A program made the translations under genes and the position numbers. Positions 45,460-59,059 of a DNA stretch of 64,000 nt are shown one piece after another. Under the pieces are notes generated by a model. It was given only the letters and a program-made list of their open reading frames with translations, did no database searches and was not told where the DNA came from. The stretch's first letter is position 1, and the number at the start of each line of letters is the position of its first letter. The stretch covers positions 87,120,953 through 87,184,952 of the forward strand of contig CM026404.1 in NCBI GenBank assembly GCA_014843695.1, in the 5' to 3' direction. Origin of the DNA: Archivesica marissinica. Its lineage: Eukaryota; Mollusca; Bivalvia; Venerida; Vesicomyidae.

Positions 45460-48400
45460 GCTTGGCTAGGTTTATATCAGTGATGTTCTATGGTTTATAT
45501 CAGTGGCATTATATGGCTTATATTAGTGATGTTCTATGGTTTATATTAGTGATGTTCTATGGCTTATATCAGTGATGTTATATGGTTTATATCAGTGATG
45601 TTCTATGGCTTATATCAGTGATGTTTTATGGCTTATATCAGTGATGTTCTATTGCTTATATCAGTGATGTTCTGTGGCTTATATCAGTGATGTTCTGTGG
45701 CTTATATTAGTGATGTTCTATGGTTTATATCAGTGATGTTCTATGGTTTATATTAGTGATGTTCTGTGGCTTATATCAGTGATGTTCTATTGCTTATATC
45801 AGTGACATTCTATGGTTTATATTAGTGATGTTCTATGGCTTATATCAGTGAAATTCTATGGTTTATATTAGTGATGTTCTATGGCTTATATCAGTGATGT
45901 TCTATGGCTTATATCAGTGACATTATATGGTTTATATTAGTGATGTTCTATGGTTTATATCAGTGACATTCTATGGTTTATATTAGTGATGTTCTATGGT
46001 TTATATCAGTGACATTCTATGGTTTATATTAGTGATGTTCTATGGCTTATATCAGTGATGTTCTATGGCTTATATCAGTGATGTTCTATGGTTTATATTA
46101 GTGATGTTCTATGGCTTATATCAGTGATGTTCTATGGCTTATATCAGTGATGTTCTATGGCTTATATCAGTGATGTTCTATGGTTTATATTAGTGATGTT
46201 CTATGGCTTATATCAGTGATGTTCTATGGCTTATATCAGTGACATTCTATGGCTTATATCAGTGACATTATATGGCTTATATCAGTGACATTCTATGGCT
46301 TATATCAGTGACATTCTATGGCTTATATCAGTGACATTCTATGGTTTATATATTAGTGACATTCTACGGTTTATATCAGTGGCATTCCATGGTTTATACC
46401 AGTGGCATTCAATGGCTTATATCAGTGGCATTCCATGGCTTATATCAGTGACATTCCATGGCTTATATCAGTGACATTCCATGGTTTATATTAGTGACAT
46501 TCCATGGTTTATATCAGTGACATTCCATGGTGTATATCAGTGACATTCCATGGTTTATATTAGTGACGTTCTATGGCTTATATCAGTGGCATTCCATGGC
46601 TTATATCAGTGGCATTCCATGGCTTATATCAGTGAAATTCTATGGTTTATATTAGTGATGTTCTATGGTTAATATTAGTGATGTTCTATGGTTTATATTA
46701 GTGATGTTCTATGGTTTATATTAGTGATGTTCTATGGCTTATATCAGTGGCATTCCATGGTTTATATCAGTGGCATTCCATGGTTTATATCAGTGGCATT
46801 CCATGGCTTATATCAGTGAAATTATATGGTTTATATTAGTGATGTTCTATGGTTTATATTAGTGATGTTCTATGGTTTATATTAGTGATGTTCTATGGTT
46901 TATATTAGTGATGTTCTATGGTTTATATTAGTGATGTTCTATGGTTTATATTAGTGATGTTCTATGGTTTATATCAGTGACATTCTATGGCTTATATCAG
47001 TGACATTATGTGGCTTATATCAGTGATGTTCTATGGCTTATATTAGTGATGTTATATGGCTTATATCAGTGATGTTCTATGGCTTATATCAGTGATGTTC
47101 TATGGCTTATATCAGTGGCATTCCATGGCTTATATCAGTGGCATTCCATGGCTTATATCAGTGACATTCTATGGTTTATATTAGTGATGTTCTATGGTTT
47201 ATATTAGTGGTATTCTATGGCTTATATCAGTGACGTTATATGGCTTATATCAGTGACATTCTATGGCTTATATCAGTGATGTTCTATGGCTTATATCAGT
47301 GACATTCTATGGCTTATATCAGTGATGTTCTATGGCTTATATCAGTGACATTCCATGGTTTATATCAGTGACATTCCATGGTTTATATCAGTGGCATTCC
47401 ATGGTTTATATCAGTGACATTCCATGGTGTATATCAGTAACATTCCATGGTTTATATCAGTGACGTTCTGTGGCTTATATCAGTGGCATTCCATGGCTTA
47501 TATCAGTGACATTCCATGGTTTATATTAGTGACGTTCTATGGTTTATATTAGTGATGTTCTATGGCTTATATCAGTGATGTTATATGGCTTATATCAGTG
47601 ATATTCTATGGCTTATATCAGTGATGTTCTATGGTTTATATCAGTGGAATTCCATGGTTTATATCAGTGGCATTCCATGGCTTATATCAGTGACATTCTA
47701 TGGTTTATATTAGTGATGTTCTATGGTTTATATTAGTGGTGTTCTATGGCTTATATCAGTGACATTCTATGGTTTATATTAGTGATGTTCTATGGTTTAT
47801 ATTAGTGGCATTCTATGGTTTATATTAGTGATGTTCTATGGTTTATATTAGTGATGTTCTATTGTTTATATTAGTGACGTTCTATGGCTTATATCAGTGA
47901 TGTTCTATGGCTTATATCAGTGACGTTCTATGGCTTATATCAGTGACATTCTATGGCTTATATCAGTGACATGCTATGGCTTATATCAGTGATGTTCTAT
48001 GGCTTATATCAGTGACATTCTATGGCTTATATCAGTGACATTCTATGGCTTATATCAGTGATGTTCTATGTCTTATATCAGTGACATTCTATGGCTTATA
48101 TCAGTGACATTCTATGGCTTATATCAGTGATGTTCTATGGCTTATATCAGTGACATTCTATGGTTTATATTAGTGATGTTCTATGGTTTATATTAGTGAT
48201 GTTCTATGGTTTATATTAGTGATGTTCTATGGTTTATATTAGTGATGTTCTATGGTTTATATTAGTGATGTTCTGTGGCTTATATTAGTGATGTTCTATG
48301 GTTTATATTAGTGATGTTCTATGGTTTATATTAGTGATGTTCTGTGGCTTATATCAGTGATGTTCTATGGTTTATATTAGTGATGTTCTGTGGCTTATAT

Positions 48401-49785
48401 CAGTGATGTTCTATGGTTTATATTAGTGATGTTCTATGGTTTATATTAGTGATGTTCTATGGTTTATATTAGTGATGTTCTGTGGCTTATATTAGTGATG
48501 TTCTATGGTTTATATTAGTGATGTTCTGTGGCTTATATCAGTGACATTCTATGGTTTATATTAGTGATGTTCTATGGTTTATATTAGTGATGTTCCAATA
48601 TATCAGTGATGTTCTATTGCTTATATCAGTGATGTTCTATGGTTTATATTAGTGATGTTCTATGGTTTATATTAGTGATGTTCTATGGCTTATATCAGTG
48701 ATGTTCTATGGTTTATATCAGTGATGTTCTGTGGTTTATATCAGTGATGTTCTATGGTTTATATTAGTGATGTTCTATGGTTTATATTAGTGATGTTCTA
48801 TGGTTTATATTAGTGATGTTCTATGGTTTATATTAGTGGTGTTCTATGGCTTATATCAGTGACATTCTATGGTTTATATCAGTGATGTTCTATGGTTTAT
48901 ATTAGTGGTGTTCTATGGCTTATATCAGTGATGTTCTATGGCTTATATTAGTGATGTTCTATGGTTTATATTAGTGATGTTCTATGGCTTATATCAGTGA
49001 TGTTCTGTGGCTTATATCAGTGATGTTATGTGGCTTATATCAGTGATGTTCTGTGGCTTATATCAGTGATGTTCTATGGTTTATATCAGTGATGTTCTAT
49101 GGTTTATATCAGTGATGTTCTATGGTTTATATCAGTGATGTTCTATGGTTTATATCAGTGATGTTCTATGATTTATATCAGTGATGTTCTATGGCTTATA
49201 TCAGTGATGTTCTATGGTTTATATTAGTGATGTTCTATGGTTTATATTAGTGATGTTCTATGGCTTATATCAGTGATGTTCTATTGCTTATATCAGTGAT
49301 GTTCTGTGGCTTATATCAGTGATGTTCTGTGGCTTATATTAGTGATGTTCTATGGTTTATATCAGTGATGTTCTATGGTTTATATTAGTGATGTTCTGTG
49401 GCTTATATCAGTGATGTTCTATTGCTTATATCAGTGATGTTCTGTGGCTTATATCAGTGATGTTCTGTGGCTTATATCAGTGATGTTCTGTGGCTTATAT
49501 CAGTGATGTTCTGTGGCTTATATCAGTGATGTTCTGTGGCTTATATCAGTGATGTTCTATGGTTTATATCAGTGATGTTCTATGTCTTATATCAGTGATG
49601 TTCTATGGTTTATATTAGTGATGTTCAATGGCTTATATCAGTGATGTTCTATTGCTTATATCAGTGATGTTCTGTGGCTTATATCAGTGATGTTCTGTGG
49701 CTTATATCAGTGATGTTCTGTGGCTTATATCAGTGATGTTCTATGGTTTATATCAGTGATGTTCTATTGCTTATATCAATACATT
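45460..49785. repeat. 23-bp satellite, about 187 copies
   Basis: The unit is tatcagtgatgttctatggc plus tta, with cag/tag and gatgtt/gacatt/ggcatt variants that cluster in blocks (ggcattcc around 46380-46800 and 47100-47700). It lies in the intron between exons 7 and 8, ending about 140 bases from exon 7. Confidence 0.97.
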
Positions 49786-49923
49786 TTGAGTTTTTATGCT
49801 ATTTGATCATTCATGCTTGGAATTGCTAATCTATAATCTGACAAAATTTGAAGATTAAAATGACCAGTAATAAAGATTTGAGAGTATTATTCCAGGTATT
49901 TTTGCAAAACCCCTAGTACATAC

Positions 49924-50000
49924 CAATAAGCCAACGCTTCCAGGAAACCAATGCCCACATCTGATGCTCCTACAACAACAATCCGGGCATTAATCGTCAC
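49924..50000 (-). CDS. CFAP61: CFAP61 exon 7 of window (Rossmann motif)
   Basis: 77 bases, phase 0 start: VTINARIVVVGASDVGIGFL then EALAY plus TG of a Cys codon completed by exon 8. The GASDVG turn after a hydrophobic strand is the nucleotide-binding motif of the FAD/NAD-like fold. Acceptor ttgtag, donor gtatgt. It is isolated between a 4.3-kb and a 5.7-kb stretch of satellite. Confidence 0.96.
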
Positions 50001-50143
50001 CTACAAAATAATGTACAGCTATTGTAAGATCTATTTATGTGGACGACAATATATGGGAGTGTTAAGATTACAAAGTTGAGACAACAATGATTGAGTTAGT
50101 CCCTGGTAGCTTGGCCGTACAATCTCATTCACTTCCAATACAC

Positions 50144-51283
50144 AAGCTGCAATGTTCAGTGAGGATCCTCAATACATGTCCACTACACAAGCTGCAATGT
50201 TTGGTAAGGATCCTCATTGCATGTCCATTACACAGACTGCAATGGTCAGTGCGGATCCTCAATGCACGTCCACTACACAAGCTGCAATGGTCAGTGAGGA
50301 TCCTCAATGCACGTCCACTACACACGCTGCAATGGTCAGTGAGGATCCTCAATGCATGTCCACTACACAGGCTGCAATGTTTGGTAAGGATCCTCATTGC
50401 ATGTCCATTACACAGGCTGCAATGGTCAGTGCGGATCCTCAATGCATGTCCACTACACAAGCTGCAATGGTCAGTGCAGATCCTCAGTGCACGTCCACTA
50501 CACAAGCTGCAATGGTCAGTGAGGATCCTCAATGCATGTCCACTACACAGGCTGCAATGTTTGGTAAGGATCCTCATTGCATGTCCATTACACAGGCTGC
50601 AATGGTCAGTGCGGATCCTCGATGCACGTCCACTACACAAGCTGCAATGGTCAGTGAGGATCCTCAATGCACGTCCACTACACAAGCTGCAATGGTCAGT
50701 GAGGATCCTCAATGCATGTCCACTACACAGGCTGCAATGTTTGGTAAGGATCCTCATTGCATGTCCATTACACAGGCTGCAATGGTCAGTGAAGATCCTC
50801 AATGCACGTCCACTACACAAGCTGCAATGGTCAGTGAGGATCCTCAATGCACGTCCACTACACAAGCTGCAATGGTCAGTGAGGATCCTCAATGCATGTC
50901 CACTACACAGGCTGCAATGTTTGGTAAGGATCCTCATTGCATGTCCATTACACAAGCTGCAATGGTCAGTGAGGATCATCAATGCACGTCCACTACACAA
51001 GCTGCAATGTTTGGTAAGGATCCTCAATGCACGTCCACTACACAAGCGGCAATGGTCAGTGAGGATCCTCAATGCATGTCCATTACACAGGCTGCAATGT
51101 TTGGTAAGGATCCTCATTGCATGTCCATTACACAGGCGGCAATGGTCAGTGCGGATCCTCAATGCACGTCCACTACACAAGCTGCAATGGTCAGCGAGGA
51201 TCCTCAATGCACGTCCACTACACAAGCTGCAATGGTCAGTGAGGATCCTCAATGCATGTCCACTACACAGGCTGCAATGGTTA
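50144..51283. repeat. 45-bp satellite with 180-bp higher-order repeat
   Basis: The unit has ctgcaatggtcagtgaggat then cctcaatgcacgtccactac. The variant tttggtaaggatcctcattg recurs at 50200, 50380, 50560, 50740, 50920 and 51100, exactly every 180 bases (four units). It contains GGATCC in nearly every copy. Open in three frames because 45 is a multiple of three. Confidence 0.96.
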
Positions 51284-54200
51284 ACACATGATTACATGGT
51301 TATACATGATTACCTGGTTACACATGATTACCTGGTTACACATGATTACATGGCTACACATGATTACATGGTTATACATGATTACCTGGTTACACATGAT
51401 TACCTGGTTACACATGATTACATGGTTACACATGGTTACACATGATTACATGGTTACACATGATTACATGGTTACACATGATTACATGGTTACACATGAT
51501 TACATGGTTACACATGATTACACATGATTACATGGTTACACATGATTACATGATTACACATGATTACATGGTTACACATGATTACATGGCTACACATGAT
51601 TACATGGTTACATATGATTACATGGTTACACATGATTACCTGGTTACACATGATTACCTGGTTACACATGATTACCTGGTTACACATGATTACCTGGTTA
51701 CACATGATTACATGGTTGCACATGATTACATGGCTACACATGATTACCTGGTTACACATGATTACCTGGTTACACATGATTACATGGTTACACATGACTA
51801 CATGCATACACATGATTACCTGGTTACACATGATCACATGGTTATACATGATTACATGGTTACACATGATTACATGGTTATACATGATTACACATGATTA
51901 CATGATGACATGGTTACACATGATTACATGGTTACACATGATTACATGGTTACACATGATTACATGGTTATACATGATTACCTGGTTATACATGATTACC
52001 TGGTTACACATGATTACCTGGTTACACATGATTACATGGCTACACATGATTACATGGTTATACATGATTACCTGGTTACACATGATTACCTGGTTACACA
52101 TGATTACATGGTTACACATGGTTACACATGATTACATGGTTACACATGATTACATGGTTACACATGATTACATGGTTACACATGATTACATGGTTACACA
52201 TGATTACACATGATTACATGGTTACACATGATTACATGATTACACATGATTACATGGTTACACATGATTACATGGCTACACATGGTTACACATGATTACA
52301 TGGTTACATATGATTACATGGTTACACATGATTACCTGGTTACACATGATTACCTGGTTACACATGATTACCTGGTTACACATGATTACCTGGTTACACA
52401 TGATTACATGGTTGCACATGATTACATGGCTACACATGATTACCTGGTTACACATGATTACCTGGTTACACATGATTACATGGTTACACATGACTACATG
52501 CATACACATGATTACCTGGTTACACATGATCACATGGTTATACATGATTACATGGTTACACATGATTACATGGTTATACATGATTACACATGATTACATG
52601 ACGACATGGTTACACATGATTACATGGTTACACATGATTACATGGTTACACATGATTACATGGTTATACATGATTACATGGTTACACATGATTATACATG
52701 ATTACATGGTTACACATGATTACATGGTTACACATGATTACATGGTTATACATTATTACATGGTTACACATGATTACCTGGTTATACATGATTACCTGGT
52801 TATACATGATTACCTGGTTATACATGATTACCTGGTTATACATGATTACCTGGTTATACATGATTACCTGGTTATACATGATTACCTGGTTATACATGAT
52901 TACCTGGTTACAAATGATTATACATGATTACATGGTTACACATGATTACATGGTTACACATGATTACATGGTTATACATTATTACATGGTTACACATGAT
53001 TACCTGGTTATACATTATTACATGGTTACACATGATTACCTGGTTATACATGATTACCTGGTTATACATGATTACCTGGTTATACATGATTACCTGGTTA
53101 TACATGATTACCTGGTTATACATGATTACATGGTTACACATGATTACCTGGTTATACATGATTACCTGGTTATACATGATTACCTGGTTATACATGATTA
53201 CATGGTTACACATGATTACCTGGTTACACATGATTACATGACGACCTGGTTACACATGCTTACATGGTTACCTGGTTATACATGATTACATGGTTACACA
53301 TGATTACATGGTTACCTGGTTATACATGATTACCTGGTTACACATGATTACATGGTTACCTGGTTATACATGATTACATGGTTACACATGATTACATGGC
53401 TACACATGATTACATGGTTATACATGATTACATGGTTACACATGATTACATGCTTACACATGATTACATGGTTACACATGATTACATGGTTACATGGTTA
53501 CACATGATTACATGGTTACACATGATTACATGGTTACTCATGATTACATGGATACACATGATTACATGGTTACACATGATTACATGGTTACACATGATTA
53601 CATGGTTACTCATGATTACATGGATACACATGATTACATGGTTACACATGATTACATGGTTACACATGATTACATGGTTACACATGATTACATGGTTACT
53701 CATGATTACATGGATACACATGATTACATGGTTACACATGATTACATGGTTACACATGATTACATGGTTACTCATGATTACATGGATACACATGATTACA
53801 TGGTTACATGGTTACACATGATTACATGGTTACACATGATTACATGGTTACTCATGATTACATGGATACACATGATTACATGATTACACATGATTACCTG
53901 GTTATACATGATTACATGGTTACACATGATTACACATGATTACATGGTTACACATGATTACATGGTTACACATAATTACATGGTTACTTGTGATTACATG
54001 GATACACATGATTACATGGTTACACATGATTACATGCTTACACATGATTACATGGTTACACATGATTACATGGTTACACATGATTACATGGTTACACATG
54101 ATTACATGGTTACACATGATTACATGGTTACTCATGATTACATGGATACACATGATTACATGGTTACATGGTTACACATGATTACATGGTTACACATGAT

Positions 54201-55880
54201 TACATGGTTACTCATGATTACATGGATACACATGATTACATGATTACACATGATTACCTGGTTATACATGATTACATGGTTACACATGGTTACACATGAT
54301 TACACATGATTACATGGTTACACATGATTACATGGTTACACATAATTACATGGTTACTCGTGATTACATGGATACACATGATTACATGGTTACACATGAT
54401 TACATGGTTACACGTGATTACCTGGTTACACATGATTACATGGTTATACATGATTACATGGTTACACATGATTACATGGTTATACATGATTACATGGTTA
54501 CACATGATTACATGGCTACACATGATTACATGCTTACACATGATTACATGGTTACACATGATTACATGATTACCTGGTTACACATGATTACCTGGTTACA
54601 CATGATTACCTGGTTACACAAGATTACATGGTTACACATGATTACATGGTTACACATGATTACATGGTTACACATGATTACCTGGTTACATATGACAACC
54701 TGGTTACACATGATTACATGGTTACACATGATTACATGGTTATACATGATTACCTGGTTACACATGATTACATGGTTACACATGATTACCTGGTTACACA
54801 TGATTACCTGGTTACACATGAGTACATGGTTACACATGATTACCTGGTTACACATGATTACATGCTTACACATGATTACATGGCTACACATGATTACATG
54901 CTTACACATGATTACATGGTTACACATGATTACATGGTTACACATGATTACATGGTTACACATGATTACATGATTACACATGATTACCTGGTTACACATG
55001 ATTACCTGGTTACACATGATTACCTGGTTACACAAGATTACCTGGTTACACATGATTACATGGTTACACATGATTACATGGTTACACATGATTACATGGT
55101 TACACATCATTACCTGGTTACATATGACAACCTGGTTACACATGATTACCTGGTTACACATGATTACCTGGTTACACATGATTACATGGTTACACATGAT
55201 TACCTGGTTACACATGATTACATGGTTACACATGATTACATGGTTACACATGATTACATGGTTACACATAATTACATGGTTACACATGATTACATGGTTA
55301 CACATGATTACCTGGTTACACATGATTACCTGGTTACACATGATTACATGATTACATGGTTACACATGATTACATGGTTACACATGATTACCTGGTTACA
55401 TATGACTACCTGGTTACACATGATTACCTGGTTACACATGATTACCTGGTTACACATGATTACATGGTTATACATGATTACATGGTTACACATGATTACA
55501 TGGTTACACATGATTACACATGATTACCTGGATACACATGATTACATGGTTACACATGATTACCTGGTTACATATGACAACCTGGTTACACATGATTACA
55601 TGGTTACACATGATTACATGGTTACATATGATTACCTGGTTATACATGATTACCTGGTTACACATGATTACATGATTACATGGTTACACATGATTACCTG
55701 GTTACATATGACAACCTGGTTACACATGATTACATGGTTACACATGATTACCTGGTTATACATGATTACCTGGTTATACATGATTACCTGGTTACACATG
55801 ATTACCTGGTTACACATGATTACACATGGTTACACATGATTACCTGGTTATACATGATTACATGGTTACACATGATTACA
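51284..55880. repeat. 18-bp satellite, about 255 copies
   Basis: The unit is tacacatgattacatggt, with cctggt and tatacatg variants. Long near-identical blocks recur, for example around the rare units gactacatgcatacacatg at about 51797 and 52491. The unit is close to self-complementary in part (catgattacatg), so it could form local hairpins. It lies in the intron between exons 6 and 7. Confidence 0.97.
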
Positions 55881-55982
55881 ATGAATTAATTCATACACCA
55901 AACCCAATGCATGTTGTAAATAGTATCACAATATTGTATTGACTTGCACATAGTTCTATAAAAACATCAGAAATTCACATAC

Positions 55983-56162
55983 TTTTGGTTCAAGTGTGAG
56001 TTTCCTGTTGATGTGGTTCAGTGCATACGGTTCTCGGTGTGTCACCACCCTACCGGACGGAGCATTGACGCCGAGGTCCTCCAGCGGGTACACTATCTGA
56101 CGCCTGTGTCTCACTGGAACCATCTCCCGCAGGCAGCCTACCAGGGAGTAGTTCTCCACAAC
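55983..56162 (-). CDS. CFAP61: CFAP61 exon 6 of window
   Basis: 180 bases, 60 codons, phase 0. It contains [20 protein letters not shown] and ends [10 protein letters not shown]. Acceptor acccag, donor gtatgt. The 18-bp satellite starts about 100 bases downstream in the intron. Confidence 0.96.
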
Positions 56163-56224
56163 CTGGGTCCGGGAAATAAAATCAGATTGAACCAAAATAT
56201 ACAGACCATTATTATATTTTTATG

Positions 56225-56542
56225 ACATGCTGATAACTATTCCATCATCTAGCTATTAACCCGACATGCTGATAACTATTCCATCATCTAGCTATTAACC
56301 CGTTGCACGCTAGCGGCAGATATAAAATCACTATTGCAAACTGCATAGAGCCAGATCAGACGGAACAGAACGTTCCGTCTGATCAGGCTTTATGCTGTTT
56401 GCTATTCGGATAGTAGAATTAAAACAATTTGCTGAATAGCAAACAACATAGATCCTGATCAGATGTGGCGATATGCCGCGGCTGATCTGAATCTATATTG
56501 TTTGCAAATGAAGTTTTATTTACTCAGCAGACAAAGGGTTAA
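56225..56542. mobile_element. TTAA-bounded F8 element with a doubled left flank
   Basis: TTAACCC at 56295 and AAAGGGTTAA ending at 56542 delimit an element with two palindromic cores (around cggaacagaacgttccg and gtggcgatatgccgc). Just to its left a segment of about 35 bp (gctgataactattccatcat) is tandemly doubled. Confidence 0.7.
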
Positions 56543-56613
56543 GGTAAGACAATTCCCTGCCTTATAAATCTATAACACTAGGTAATATAGTGAGAGTTTA
56601 TCTGTTTGTCTGA

Positions 56614-56844
56614 TTAATGCAGGGTTTAGCACATTCGCTTCTCATCAATGCAACCCACGGTTCGATCCTCAGACCGGGAAGTATGTTGGATGGTACGGTT
56701 GTTACCAGATTGGACAGGTGGATTTTCTCCGGGTACTCCAGTTCCCTCCCATATGATTGACGACATACACACAGACAAGAGTGATAGAATATAAGTTGCT
56801 AAAGCTTCATTCGCAATCGTTTCAAAAATAAATTAAAAGTTTAA
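56614..56844 (+). mobile_element. SINE, family S4, diverged
   Basis: The head has gggtttagcacattcgcttc, the B-box-like segment is cggttcgatcctc, and the tail has attcgcaatcgtttcaaaaa. It ends 14 bases before the exon 5 donor side, just inside the intron. Confidence 0.7.
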
Positions 56845-56857
56845 ACTCTTTGTTTAC

Positions 56858-56926
56858 CTGTTTGTCAGTGTAAGTAGGAAACAGCGGGTAATACAGGCAC
56901 GTCTTGTGGCCAATACGCAGAACCTC
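56858..56926 (-). CDS. CFAP61: CFAP61 exon 5 of window
   Basis: 69 bases, 23 codons, phase 0: EVLRIGHKTCLYYPLF then PTYTDKQ. Acceptor tttcag, donor gtaaac. Confidence 0.94.
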
Positions 56927-57061
56927 CTGAAATAGTGAAACAAACACTTGATGTTGTTGAAATGGGTTGTATGCTACGCTACCACTGTTCAGGTTGCAGG
57001 GTTTATTAATGTCAATATTACGGGTAACAAACACAGATAGAACTGAGCATTCTGGTTTCAC

Positions 57062-57841
57062 ATCTCATTTGCGTTGAATGGAAAATAGGCATGGAATGAG
57101 AATGTTCACACGCGCTTGAATCACACAGATGAAACAAGAGACATTTCAGCTCAAATAGATTTGTGTTAACTGTTCACGGACGGTTCCATTTCCTCTAAGT
57201 GGAAATATGAATGTGCATAATTTATTATATTTTAAGTTTGCTACAAAGTTTGCCACATACCGTACGTACTTGCCTATAAGACGAGATTTTATCACCAGAT
57301 TATGGCCTCAAAGTGGCTTCCTGTCTAATAAGCGAGTGATGAAAAAAAAAAAAATATATATTTAATTGATGAAATACAGTGTTCTATCAGTGAGATATAA
57401 TCCATATCACCACTGCATATCACTCACTGTATTTTGCCGGACTACTTTTTTATTATCTCCCTTCCCAATACACTATTCTTGCACTATTACTCTCCCTTTA
57501 AATGCTTAGACAATGTGTTATTTAATTTTCACCGTTTACCTGGCTTCAATGACACTGTTTACCTGTATTATTGTTTTTGTTATGAAACAAATCAAAAGCG
57601 AAATACAACTGACAATGTCTCGAAGTTTGTCACTGCAAATTGTAACAATAAATCCAATAAATATTTTCATGTATTTTTCCTCGATTCAACTTTAAATTCA
57701 AGATGGCGGCATATTTGTGTATCGATTCACGACGTATAGTCGTCAATGTATTCATCTACGCATAAACACGGCGACCAGCTATTTTAATTTCTTCATTTTG
57801 TGTTTGTTTTTCACCAATTAGCATAAAAGAAAAAGAAAATG
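57062..57841. other. Intronic DNA, possible DNA-transposon edge
   Basis: Mostly unique AT-rich sequence upstream of exon 5. Near 57270 tgcctataagacgag and near 58190 and 58248 cgtcttat motifs occur in inverted arrangement. They could be the ends of a degraded element of about 1 kb containing the palindrome at 57842. This is weak. Confidence 0.35.
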
Positions 57842-57984
57842 TGTTTGTTTTGAGTGAATATGGAATATATCTCACCTTGAAGTGAGAAAATTTTCATATT
57901 ATAATATTCATACGCGCTCGTGAAAATATTTGAAATGTTCTCACTTCTCAGTGAGATATATTCCATATTCACTCAAAACAAACA
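57842..57984. repeat. Near-perfect palindrome, about 35-bp arms
   Basis: The arm tgtttgttttgagtgaatat continuing to atctcac is mirrored by gtgagatatattccatattc and on. The loop is about 75 bases and itself partly paired (gtgagaaaatttt with gaaaatatt). Probably a foldback MITE. Confidence 0.8.
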
Positions 57985-58376
57985 AAATATATTGAAGTAA
58001 CTGAAAGGGTGTAACAAAAGCATAGACTTTCACAGCTCTATCTGTAACGTGAACTTGTCAATAGCATTTTAGCAAATCAAATTTATTGTTATGCATCAGT
58101 GCATTGTTTTATGATTTGTCATAATTTACAGTGCTTTTACAGTACAATTTGTTTGATCTTTACTTCTGAGTGGTTTCCATTTAATCAACCCGTCTTATAT
58201 GCGGGTCTATGCAAAATACCACTGATTTAAGACAAAAGTTGGGGGGGGTCGTCTTATAGTTGAGATTGTCTAAACAAGTATCTGCCATACGGTTGCTTTC
58301 ATTGTTCATGGGCGGTCCCATGTTCTCTAAGTGGAAACATAATTGTTCATACCGTAATTTACTAAGTACATTTAAA
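57985..58376. other. Intronic spacer before the 24-bp array
   Basis: AT-rich, no exon recognised. Contains a G8 run near 58242. Confidence 0.45.
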
Positions 58377-58554
58377 CTGATGTTACCTTGTAGATTTAAA
58401 TTGATGTTACCTTGTAGATTTAAATTGATGTTACCTTGTAGATTTAAATTGATGTTACCTTGTACATTTAAATTGATGTTACCTTGTACATTTAAATTGA
58501 TGTTACCTTGTACATTTAAATTGATGTTACCTTGTACATTTAAATTGATGTTAC
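58377..58554. repeat. 24-bp minisatellite seeded by the exon 4 donor
   Basis: About seven units of ttgatgttaccttgtagatt plus taaa (later gtacatttaaa). On the minus strand each unit reads caag|gtaacatcaa, the same as the real exon 4 end and donor. Confidence 0.95.
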
Positions 58555-58692
58555 CTTGAGGAAATGCTTTGAGAGATGAGCAAACATTGGGTTGATAGCA
58601 AAGTGATGAAGTCTTCCATGTTCAGCCCTCTCATGGTGGTTGTAGTATACAAAGTCTTCTATGTTATAGTGTGACCGGATGTACTCTATGTC
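58555..58692 (-). CDS. CFAP61: CFAP61 exon 4 of window
   Basis: 138 bases, 46 codons, phase 0: DIEYIRSHYNIEDFVYYNHH then ERAEHGRLHHFAINPMFAHL and SKHFLK. Acceptor cttgcag, donor gtaaca. This is one of the best-conserved segments of the family. Its donor is the seed of the adjacent 24-bp array. Confidence 0.96.
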
Positions 58693-58734
58693 CTGCAAGC
58701 ATAGTCAAACACTGTCTAACATTTCAAGTAATCC

Positions 58735-59059
58735 CACAGGCACAAGACACACATTTTTGTTTTGCCTTATGACTATAGGGCAAAAATATTTTTTTTACAT
58801 TACTTACTATATGACCATAGGGCAAAAATAATAAGTTTACATTACTTACTATATGACCATAGGGCCAATAAAATAAGTTTACATTACTTACTATATGACC
58901 ATAGGGCCAATAAAATAAGTTTACATTACTTACTATATGACCATAGGGCAAAAAAATAAGTTTACATTACTTACTATATGACCATAGGGCACACTTATTT
59001 TTTTACATTACTTACTATATGACCATAGGGCAAAAGAAATGTGTGTCTTGTGCCTGTGA
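58735..59059. mobile_element. Foldback element F7 filled with a 42-bp array
   Basis: Terminal inverted repeats cacaggcacaagacacacat and atgtgtgtcttgtgcctgtg enclose about six copies of a 42-bp unit containing tttacattacttactatatg. It lies in the intron between exons 3 and 4. Confidence 0.85.

Noticed and set aside
50087..55839. Many 100-450-codon open frames with repeated peptides
   Set aside because: Translations of the 45-bp and 18-bp arrays in several frames and on both strands. No start context or composition expected of a gene.
19341..55880. Repeat arrays that could suggest CRISPR
   Set aside because: Units are contiguous with no unique spacers, no cas genes are present, and the DNA is clearly animal.
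56013..56225. Plus-strand ORF over CFAP61 exon 6
   Set aside because: The minus strand encodes the conserved exon with correct splice sites. The plus-strand frame has no recognisable content.
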